This document shows positions 7,066 through 12,005 of a DNA stretch of 12,005 nucleotides, in pieces; the stretch's first letter is position 1, and each line of letters starts with the position of its first letter. The translations under genes were made by a program, and so were the position numbers. The stretch covers positions 1 through 12,005 of the forward strand of contig CAZYXP010000113.1 of the NCBI GenBank assembly GCA_964651325.1, given 5' to 3'. The notes under the pieces are model-generated. The model made no database searches. It saw nothing but the letters and a program-made list of their open reading frames with translations, and was not told where the DNA came from. Origin of the DNA: JADFOB01 sp964651325 (lineage in GTDB: Bacteria > Planctomycetota > Phycisphaerae > UBA1845).

Positions 7066-8279
7066 GGCTTACCAAACTCCGATGGGGCTGCCGATGCCAG
7101 AACCCGCGGCACGACCGTGCCGATACGCACTTCGCCCGGCCCGGTCACCACGCCGTCGAACAAGTCTTTTCGATTGTCGGTGGATCGAACGCGAATCACC
7201 GCGCCGAGCAGGCCGTCGGCCGCTGCCTTGGCCGATGTCACGATGCGCACGCCGCCCGCTACCGAGACCAGGTTGACCAGTTGCCCCCGCACCACCAGCG
7301 GCACCGATTCGATCATCGCCGAGGCCAGCAGCGTTCCCGCGGGTATGAACCGCTTGGCACGTTGCCCCACGGCCAACACTTCGCTTTCCAGGCCCAACTG
7401 ATCCAATCGCGAGAAAGACGTCTCGACGCGGCGCAGATCGGCCGGCCCAATGGTCGCACCGAGATTGATTGATCTTCGTGCCACCACGGCGTCTTTGAAG
7501 AAACGAACGCGAACAACCAGCGGGACAAACTGCACACGTTGGTCGTCGGTGCGGATTTCTACCTCGACCGACGTTAGCCCGATCGGTTTGCCCTTGGCGC
7601 GGTGCACCGAAAATGAGAAGCTCGGGCCTGCAAGCGCCAAGACTTCCGCTGACGTGTCGTCAAAGGTCAGTTCCACACGACCGCCGTACCGGGCCAATTC
7701 CTGGGCAAAATAGTCGATCACCGTCTGCCGCAACGATCGTGGGCCATCTGCGAGCGACCCTGTGGATGCCACAGCCGATCGGCCCGGATGCCCCGCCACG
7801 GTGCGGCCGCTGCGGCGCTGTGTTGGCGATGCGCTGGGATACCGTGGCGCTTTCGAGCTCGCCGCAACCGCGGGTCGCGCCACCTCGCAATGGGTGGCGC
7901 CGAACAGGCGGACGGTGGCCAGGTTGGTTCCGGCCGCGGCAAGCGTGCTGCGGATGAGATCGATGTGGATGATTCGAGATCCGCCCACGGTGGGGGATTC
8001 GGCGATGATCTGCTGTCCTACAGGGCTGTTGTGGTCGTCGCGGTAGCCGCTCAGGTCGCAAACATCGTCGATCCGAATGGTCGATCCTGTGACGGTCGCA
8101 CTTGGCCAAACGCGAATGGTGGACCCCAACGCGGCCTGCCCGATCGATGGCACCGCGACACATACGACCATGATCAACCGCGTCCGCGCACTCCACAGGC
8201 AGCGCGTGCCCTCCCTGGCACACCGTTTCTCCAAACTGTCGCAGTCCTTGCGAATCATGCCTGCATCCTGCCTTGTCAT
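7062..8279 (-). CDS. flgA: FlgA, P-ring assembly chaperone, long form with SAF-type C-terminus
   Basis: FlgA is a periplasmic chaperone needed to assemble FlgI into the P-ring. The C-terminal part (about 235-395) is diagnostic: VPLVVRVRFFKDAVVARRSI, a GATIGPADLRRVE stretch (SAF-like, about 274-286), FIPAGTLLASAMIE and VRGQLVNLVSVAGGVRIV. An N-terminal domain (about 52-135) with VTGSTIRIDDVCDLSG precedes a Ser/Arg/Pro-rich linker (about 138-182). At 405 aa it is nearly twice E. coli FlgA (219 aa). The hydrophobic signal LIMVVCVAVPSIGQA is at 35-49, so 34 residues precede it. The true start may be further in (ATG codon 8, or a TTG at codon 16), since no good SD precedes 8279. A 65-bp gap separates it from flgG; it overlaps flgH by four bases. 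Confidence 0.9.
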   Translation of the reverse strand: MTRQDAGMIRKDCDSLEKRCAREGTRCLWSARTRLIMVVCVAVPSIGQAALGSTIRVWPSATVTGSTIRIDDVCDLSGYRDDHNSPVGQQIIAESPTVGGSRIIHIDLIRSTLAAAGTNLATVRLFGATHCEVARPAVAASSKAPRYPSASPTQRRSGRTVAGHPGRSAVASTGSLADGPRSLRQTVIDYFAQELARYGGRVELTFDDTSAEVLALAGPSFSFSVHRAKGKPIGLTSVEVEIRTDDQRVQFVPLVVRVRFFKDAVVARRSINLGATIGPADLRRVETSFSRLDQLGLESEVLAVGQRAKRFIPAGTLLASAMIESVPLVVRGQLVNLVSVAGGVRIVTSAKAAADGLLGAVIRVRSTDNRKDLFDGVVTGPGEVRIGTVVPRVLASAAPSEFGKP

Positions 8280-8344
8280 GCGCCCCGATCCAATCTGAGG
8301 CCGTTGGCTAGTCCCGTTTAGTCGACGTCACTACCTGCGATGGA

Positions 8345-9151
8345 TTAGAATCTTCTTAAGTTCGAAACAATTTGGAGCGTCTCATCGGCGCTCTGGATCG
8401 ATTGACTGTTGAGCTCAAACGCGCGTTGCGTGGTGATCAGATCGATCAGCTCGCGAACCGGATCGACGTTGCTTTGCTCAAGCTCCCCATTCTTGATCGC
8501 GCCCATGCCGTCGGTTTGCGGGGGGCCGGTCAGTGGCACGCCCGAGGCATCCGTCTCTAGATAGAGATTCCGGCCGATCTGCTTGAGTCCTTCTTCGTTG
8601 ACGAACCGGGCCAATTGAATCTGCCCTACGGTCGTTAGCGCGTTGGATCCCTGCTGGCGAATCTGAACATCGCCGTTTCGAGCGATGAGCACGCTGTCCG
8701 AATCGGGAATCGTGATGGGCGGTTCAAGCACTTCGCCGCCGCTGTTGCCCAAGACAATGTTTCCCTGCGCGTTACGCACGAAGTTGCCTGCCCGCGTGTA
8801 GGCGACTTGCTCGGTTCCGTCCTGAATCGTGGTCACCTGGAAGAACCCGTTGCCCTCGATGCGAAGATCCAGCGGCTTGCCTGTCGGATCCACAGCGCCT
8901 TGCCCGTAATTGGTCTGCGTTCCTGAAACGGCCACGCCGGTTCCGACCATGATGCCATGAGGAATCGGTTCGTCGTCCGCATTGGGCACGCCGGGCTCGC
9001 GCTTGGCTTGATAGAGCAAATCCTCGAAGTTGACACGTTGCCGCTTGAACCCCACGGTGTTGATGTTGGCCAGATTGTTGGCCACGACGTTGAGCTTCTC
9101 GTCCAACGCCCGCATTCCCGATGCGGCGGCATGTAGTGCCATAATGGCCAT
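8345..9151 (-). CDS. flgG: FlgG, distal rod protein
   Basis: FlgG builds the distal rod of the basal body, exported by the flagellar type III system without a cleaved signal. The 268-aa length matches the family (E. coli 260). The N-terminal rod motif has LNVVANNLANINTVGFKRQR (20-39) and NFEDLLYQ. The centre has LDLRIEGNGFFQV (95-107), AYTRAGNFVRNAQG (117-130) and the LARFVNEEGLKQIGRN block. The C-terminal motif has SNVDPVRELIDLITTQRAFE (227-246) then LNSQSIQSADETLQ. The TAA stop of flgF is embedded in the SD (TAAGGAG, 9161-9167). A second ATG at 9142 gives MALHAAASGM and is the alternative start. Confidence 0.97.
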   Translation of the reverse strand: MAIMALHAAASGMRALDEKLNVVANNLANINTVGFKRQRVNFEDLLYQAKREPGVPNADDEPIPHGIMVGTGVAVSGTQTNYGQGAVDPTGKPLDLRIEGNGFFQVTTIQDGTEQVAYTRAGNFVRNAQGNIVLGNSGGEVLEPPITIPDSDSVLIARNGDVQIRQQGSNALTTVGQIQLARFVNEEGLKQIGRNLYLETDASGVPLTGPPQTDGMGAIKNGELEQSNVDPVRELIDLITTQRAFELNSQSIQSADETLQIVSNLRRF

Positions 9152-9164
9152 GGGCTAGCGCTCC

Positions 9165-9929
9165 TTAGGCAACACGACCGACCGTGTTGATCGCTCGACC
9201 GGTCAGTTCATCCTGCATCTGAATCATCGTGGCGTTAAGCTGGAAGGCACGCTGCGTGACGATCATCGATGCCAAGCCTTGCATCACGTCGAAGGACGAT
9301 CCTTCCACGGTGCCGCTCTTGAATCGCCCCGCAACCGGCGTCATATCGGCCGTCGCTCTAAACGTGTTCTGGCCAATCTTGCGCAGCGATTGCTTGTTTT
9401 CGTTACTGTAGAGCCCCAATCGGGCAATGACGGCCTTGCCTTGCCGCACCGTTCCGTCGTCGGCCAATTCTGCGGCGCCCGCGGCCGGATCGATGTTGAT
9501 CACCGCGCCGCCGTCGTCGAGCACGCGCCATCGTCCGTTGCCGGCGACCAGTACAAGATCGCCGCCATCGGTCAGCGCAAACCGGCCGTCGCGTGTGTAA
9601 CGCGTTTCGTTGCCATCGCTGACCGGGAAAAAGCCGTCGCCTTCAATCGCAATATCCAGCGGGCGTCCGGTGGTCTGCAGCGGTCCCTGATCGAACGCAT
9701 GGAAAACCGGCATGACGTTGACGCCGCCCGGCAGGCCGTCCAGCACGGGATGGGAAAGCCGGGCGCCGCCGGCGTTTTCACGACTCTCCACCTGGCGTTG
9801 ACGTACGACGGCCAGATCGTGCTTGAAGCCGACGGTCTCGGCGTTGGCCATGTTGTTGGCAATCAGCGACTGGCGATGATCGTTGATCTGCATGCCGGCC
9901 GCGGACAGCCACAATCCGTATCCAGTCAT
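9165..9929 (-). CDS. flgF: FlgF, proximal part of the distal rod (flagellar basal-body rod protein)
   Basis: FlgF is a rod subunit of the FlgG/FlgF/FlgE family. At 254 aa it matches E. coli FlgF (251). The N-terminal motif SLIANNMANAETVGFKHD lies at 21-38, LDIAIEGDGFFPV at 91-103, RYTRDGRFALTDGG at 110-123, and the C-terminal SFDVMQGLASMIVTQRAFQL at 212-231. Its place directly before the longer flgG and its length distinguish it from FlgG; the two are close homologues, so some annotations would call both FlgG-type. The ATG overlaps the stop of the 74-aa gene as ATGA, with GAGGTG (9935-9940) 5 nt upstream. The SD therefore lies inside the last codons of that small gene. Confidence 0.93.
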   Translation of the reverse strand: MTGYGLWLSAAGMQINDHRQSLIANNMANAETVGFKHDLAVVRQRQVESRENAGGARLSHPVLDGLPGGVNVMPVFHAFDQGPLQTTGRPLDIAIEGDGFFPVSDGNETRYTRDGRFALTDGGDLVLVAGNGRWRVLDDGGAVINIDPAAGAAELADDGTVRQGKAVIARLGLYSNENKQSLRKIGQNTFRATADMTPVAGRFKSGTVEGSSFDVMQGLASMIVTQRAFQLNATMIQMQDELTGRAINTVGRVA

Positions 9930-10150
9930 CGAATCACCTCTGGGTTTCCACCGAGGCCGCGGCTAGGGTCATGGTCCAAGGGGCGCGTGGCCCCAGTTTG
10001 ATTCATTTGGGAGCCAGTCTGATCCATCTGAGAGAATTGCAACGCCACTGCATCGAGTGCCATGGACTTGACCATACGCCCCAGTGCTTCCCAGGTGTTT
10101 TCCGGGCTACGTTCGCGAGCGGCTTCTGGTTGCATTTCACAATAGGGCAT
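9926..10150 (-). CDS. Small unrecognised 74-aa protein, first gene of the flagellar operon
   Basis: I do not recognise this protein. It has no signal peptide or membrane segment. Residues about 18-44 (from NTWEALGRMVKSMALDAVAL to FSQMDQ) are predicted helical and amphipathic. A seven-residue duplication follows (QMDQTGS then QMNQTGA, about 42-55), then a Pro/Gly-rich tail. Six Met in 74 residues is high. I chose ATG 10150 because a GGAG (10157-10160) lies 6 nt upstream and because the frame's earlier ATG (10354) lies upstream of the sigma-54 promoter. The ATGA overlap with flgF and the presence of the flgF SD inside its last codons support real translation. It could be a rod-assembly helper, a small regulator, or only a leader peptide that drives flgF translation. 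Confidence 0.65.
   Translation of the reverse strand: MPYCEMQPEAARERSPENTWEALGRMVKSMALDAVALQFSQMDQTGSQMNQTGATRPLDHDPSRGLGGNPEVIR
9989..10030 (-). repeat. Tandem 21-bp imperfect repeat (two copies)
   Basis: Copies at 9989-10009 and 10010-10030 agree at 16 of 21 positions and lie head to tail within the 74-aa gene. In frame they encode QMDQTGS and QMNQTGA. Two of the five differences are synonymous Gln codons (CAG/CAA). Confidence 0.75.
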
Positions 10151-10206
10151 TGCTTGCTCCGTTATGGACACCCGAACTCTGCGCGGGCGTTCATCGCATT
10201 GCCAAG

Positions 10207-10221
10207 GCAGTTGGCGTGCCA
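10207..10221 (-). promoter_or_regulatory. Sigma-54 (RpoN) promoter for the flagellar operon
   Basis: The minus strand reads TGGCACG-CCAA-CTGC from 10221 to 10207. This matches the sigma-54 consensus TGGCACG-N4-TTGC at 10 of 11 fixed positions, with the invariant GG and GC twelve bases apart. Transcription would start near 10195, leaving a 5' leader of about 45 nt before the 74-aa gene. Sigma-54 control of rod/hook genes is known in several flagellated bacteria. The match is seen directly; activity is inferred. Confidence 0.8.
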
Positions 10222-10223
10222 CA

Positions 10224-10233
10224 GCAATTCCGG
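10224..10233. repeat. 10-bp direct repeat, promoter-proximal copy
   Basis: GCAATTCCGG on the plus strand lies two bases upstream of the sigma-54 -24 element and is repeated exactly at 10358-10367, inside the GC dyad. The copies are 134 bp apart in the same orientation. Confidence 0.45.
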
Positions 10234-10273
10234 GGAGGTGCATGATGGATCGGACCGAGTGGGGGTGTGTCGC

Positions 10274-10286
10274 TAATATGTTGAAA
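10274..10286 (-). promoter_or_regulatory. IHF-like binding site upstream of the sigma-54 promoter
   Basis: The minus strand TTTCAACATATTA matches the IHF consensus WATCAA-N4-TTR except at the second position. It lies in an AT-rich patch of otherwise GC-rich DNA, centred about 85 bp upstream of the predicted start site. DNA bending there would bring a distal activator to the polymerase. Whether this organism has IHF is unknown. Confidence 0.4.
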
Positions 10287-10345
10287 TGAAAGAGCTTACG
10301 TGCAGATTCCGTGAATGGCCCTTGAGCGGGAAGGCGATACTCGGC

Positions 10346-10369
10346 GGCCGGCAACGCGCAATTCCGGCC
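10346..10369. promoter_or_regulatory. GC dyad, candidate enhancer (UAS) for a sigma-54 activator
   Basis: GGCCGG at 10346-10351 and CCGGCC at 10364-10369 form a 6-bp inverted repeat with a 12-nt spacer. It is centred about 160 bp upstream of the predicted start, a usual place for activator sites. It is also just after the murD stop and could be an RNA hairpin, but no T-tract follows on the minus strand. Confidence 0.35.
10358..10367. repeat. 10-bp direct repeat, distal copy
   Basis: Exact second copy of GCAATTCCGG, overlapping the right arm of the dyad at 10346-10369. It might be part of an activator site; chance is also possible for a 10-mer in about 250 bp. Confidence 0.45.
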
Positions 10370-10396
10370 TTCCCAACAGGCAACAGTCGCCGGATT

Positions 10397-11797
10397 TCAC
10401 AGGGTTGGATCATGCAAGCCGCGGACCACTGCTGCAAAGTGCTCGCCGCGGCGGCGATAGTTGGCGTACGCGTCGAAGCTCGGTGCGCCGGGCGAGAAAA
10501 GCACGACGTCGCCGGCATTCGCTCTTGCCAGAGCCAGTGAGCATGCTTCTTCCAGAGACTCCCGCACGCACAATTCGACGTGACGTGCCACGGGCAACGC
10601 CTCGGCAATGGCCCCGATCATCGCTTCGCCGGATTCTCCCATGCCCACGACCAGGCTGCATCGCGTCGCGACGGTACGGGCAAAATCGCCGAATTCCGCG
10701 TCCACAACGCGTTGGCCGCCCACCAGCACGACGACAGGACACTCAAACGAGGTGACGGCCGCCACGGTCGCGCTCGGGGCGGTGGCTTTGGAATCGTTGA
10801 TAAATTGCACGCCTCCGAGCTCCCGCACCACCTCCAGGCGGTGAGGCAGGCCGCGGAATCGCCTCAACGCGTCCCGCGCGTCCTGATCGGCGATCCCCAT
10901 GACCCCAGCGACCGTCAAGGCGCATCGCGCGTTGCGCTGGTTGTGCTCGCCGGGCACGGCTAGCTCAATCGGAAATGCGGGTGGGCAAACGGGAAGCAGT
11001 TTCAATCCGCGGCGGATGACCCGGTCGCGTAGCATGGCCGCCGCGGCCGGGGCCATCTCACCGGCCACGATATACCTCGGCACCCCTGCGTTCCCCAGGA
11101 TATTGAGTTTCGCTTCGACGTAATCCTCGAATGACGCGTAGCGATCGAGATGATGAGGATGTAGATTCGTGATGACCGCGAGGTCGGGCGTCCATGAGAT
11201 ACGCGGAGCATCCTCGAGCTGAGCGTCCGACATCTCCAGGACGACCCAGTCCTGTTCGCGGATGGCGGCCAGTTCCGGAAGTAGGGATCTACCGATATTG
11301 CCACCGAGGAAGACCCGGCCCGATGCGGCGTGCTCCAATATGGCCGATTGCATGGCGCAGGTCGTGCTTTTTCCAAAGCTGCCCGTGAAGGCAACCACGC
11401 GGGCCGGGCATCGCTCACAGAACAGGTTGATTTCCGTGGTCCACGGTATCGACCGACGTGTGATTTCGGCGAAAAGCGGGTTCGATCGTTTTGGGATGGC
11501 AGGGTTGACTACGGCCACGTCGATTGAGTCTAAATCGACCCGATCGTGGCCTCCAAGGCGGAAATCGATCGCCAGCCCGTCGAGCGCGTCCACCGATTCG
11601 CGGAGCCCGTCGGCCGCAGCCGTATCCGTTACCGTAACGATCGCGCCGCGGTCGGCCAGCCATCGCGTTACCCCAACCCCGCCGCCAAAATGCCCGAGAC
11701 CGACCACCAAGACTCGTTTACCGGAAAACGAGGGCGTTGGCGGTCTAAGATCGGATCGACTCACGGACTCCAACGCAACTTTGCTCGATGGGTGCAA
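10397..11797 (-). CDS. murD: MurD-type UDP-N-acetylmuramoylalanine--D-glutamate ligase, divergent
   Basis: MurD is the cytoplasmic ATP-dependent ligase adding D-Glu to UDP-MurNAc-L-Ala in peptidoglycan synthesis. From the TTG at 11797 the protein has 466 aa (E. coli 438). A Rossmann-type start KRVLVVGLGHFG lies near 27-38, and the P-loop TGSFGKSTT near 138-146. Also visible are TNLHPHHLDRY with a following EAKLNIL (candidate carbamoylated Lys), PHRLEVV, NDSKAT near 335-340 and SPGAPSFDAY near 435-444. Departures from the usual MurD signatures are F for N in GxNGKS, SDAQL for SSFQL, A for N after NDSKAT, and PG/P for the Cys in SPACAS. I chose TTG because GGAGG (11804-11808) lies 6 nt upstream. 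The frame is open to a GTG at 11896 (499 aa), which would overlap an upstream stop as GTGA. A MurD-like paralogue is the alternative. Confidence 0.88.
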   Translation of the reverse strand: MHPSSKVALESVSRSDLRPPTPSFSGKRVLVVGLGHFGGGVGVTRWLADRGAIVTVTDTAAADGLRESVDALDGLAIDFRLGGHDRVDLDSIDVAVVNPAIPKRSNPLFAEITRRSIPWTTEINLFCERCPARVVAFTGSFGKSTTCAMQSAILEHAASGRVFLGGNIGRSLLPELAAIREQDWVVLEMSDAQLEDAPRISWTPDLAVITNLHPHHLDRYASFEDYVEAKLNILGNAGVPRYIVAGEMAPAAAAMLRDRVIRRGLKLLPVCPPAFPIELAVPGEHNQRNARCALTVAGVMGIADQDARDALRRFRGLPHRLEVVRELGGVQFINDSKATAPSATVAAVTSFECPVVVLVGGQRVVDAEFGDFARTVATRCSLVVGMGESGEAMIGAIAEALPVARHVELCVRESLEEACSLALARANAGDVVLFSPGAPSFDAYANYRRRGEHFAAVVRGLHDPTL

Positions 11798-11803
11798 CTC
11801 TTT

Positions 11804-11808
11804 CCTCC
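11804..11808 (-). promoter_or_regulatory. Shine-Dalgarno deciding the murD start
   Basis: GGAGG on the minus strand sits 6 nt before TTG 11797. The competing GTG at 11896 has no good SD. This supports the shorter MurD. Confidence 0.6.
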
Positions 11809-11892
11809 AGGCCCGTTTGGCGGCGCGGCAATCCTCAAAAAGACAGGCTTGCCAGTCGTCCGACAGCGGCGGTGGCTGAGTATAGCAGGCGG

Positions 11893-12005
11893 TCACCGGA
11901 CTTCAGAGCCCAGATCGCGGAAATATGGGAAAGCGACCGTCTTTCGTCGCCAGGCCGCGTTAGGCGTGAGAAACGGGGTGCGGAGCGGGTTGGACGAGCC
12001 GGTCG
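11893..12005 (-). CDS. Possible C-terminal fragment of an unidentified gene
   Basis: One minus-strand frame is open from the right edge to a TGA at 11893-11895, about 36 codons ending in FPYFRDLGSEVR, with about 70% G/C at third positions. Its stop would overlap the upstream murD GTG as GTGA, a common coupling signal in this operon. I cannot name it. Another minus frame ending at 11960 (TAA) is also open to the edge, so the frame choice is uncertain and the stretch may be non-coding. Confidence 0.3.
   Translation of the reverse strand, partial: TGSSNPLRTPFLTPNAAWRRKTVAFPYFRDLGSEVR

Larger units (their letters stand above)
10151..10396. other. murD-flagellar operon intergenic control region
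   Basis: No gene is supported in these 246 bp. The frame of the 74-aa gene stays open upstream to an ATG at 10354, but those 68 codons contain the sigma-54 promoter and look non-coding. The region contains, in minus-strand order, a GC dyad (10346-10369), an IHF-like site (10274-10286), the sigma-54 promoter (10207-10221) and the 74-aa gene's SD (10157-10160). No intrinsic terminator with a T-tract follows murD. Confidence 0.7.

Noticed and set aside
7345..7370. TGGCAC near TTGC inside flgA as a second sigma-54 site
   Set aside because: The spacing is wrong and it lies within the flgA coding region on the other strand.
9279..10001. 240-aa plus-strand open frame, and other long plus-strand frames across the cluster
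   Set aside because: They are antisense to well-identified flagellar genes and arise from GC-rich codon use.
10151..10354. N-terminal extension of the 74-aa protein to 142 aa from ATG 10354
   Set aside because: The sigma-54 promoter and SD lie inside this stretch and the residues look non-coding.
10346..10369. Intrinsic terminator for murD
   Set aside because: The stem is short with a 12-nt loop and no T-tract follows on the minus strand.

Overview
The window carries most of a flagellar hook and basal-body gene cluster, with every recognisable gene on the minus strand. In reading order (right to left) it holds: the possible tail of an unidentified gene, a divergent murD, a 246-bp regulatory gap, an unnamed 74-aa gene, then flgF, flgG, flgA, flgH, flgI, flgJ, flgN, flgK, flgL, a second gap of 247 bp, and fliW running off the left edge. 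The DNA is GC-rich. P-ring (FlgI) and L-ring (FlgH) genes imply a diderm cell, and murD implies peptidoglycan synthesis. The gene order, a FlgJ without muramidase, a long FlgA, a very large FlgL with flagellin-IN-like modules and a FlgH without lipobox suggest a deep-branching diderm. Planctomycetota is my best guess, but no taxonomic marker is present and this stays an inference.

Right part (10397-12005): a MurD-type ligase, probably starting at a TTG behind a strong Shine-Dalgarno (SD). Several MurD signature residues are altered. The gap 10151-10396 separates it from the flagellar operon. That gap holds a near-consensus sigma-54 promoter (TGGCACG-N4-CTGC), an IHF-like site upstream of it and, further upstream, a GC dyad where an enhancer-binding activator would be expected.

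Middle part (2629-10150): from this promoter a tightly packed operon reads out. Four junctions are 4-base stop/start overlaps (small gene/flgF, flgA/flgH, flgI/flgJ, flgJ/flgN). Others place the stop codon inside or next to the next SD. The products build the distal rod (FlgF, FlgG), the P and L rings with their chaperone (FlgI, FlgH, FlgA), cap the rod (FlgJ), chaperone the junction proteins (FlgN) and form the hook-filament junction (FlgK, FlgL).

Left part (1-2607): flgL is about twice the enteric length because three repeated modules are inserted. The gap 420-666 contains a perfect 7+1+7 palindrome and a 7-bp hairpin but no recognisable gene. fliW follows; in many bacteria csrA lies directly after it, which here would be outside the window.

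The most noteworthy items are the sigma-54 control region, the undescribed 74-aa leader gene coupled to flgF, the modular FlgL, the FlgH without lipid anchor and the altered MurD motifs. There are no RNA genes, insertion sequences or CRISPR arrays that I can support.
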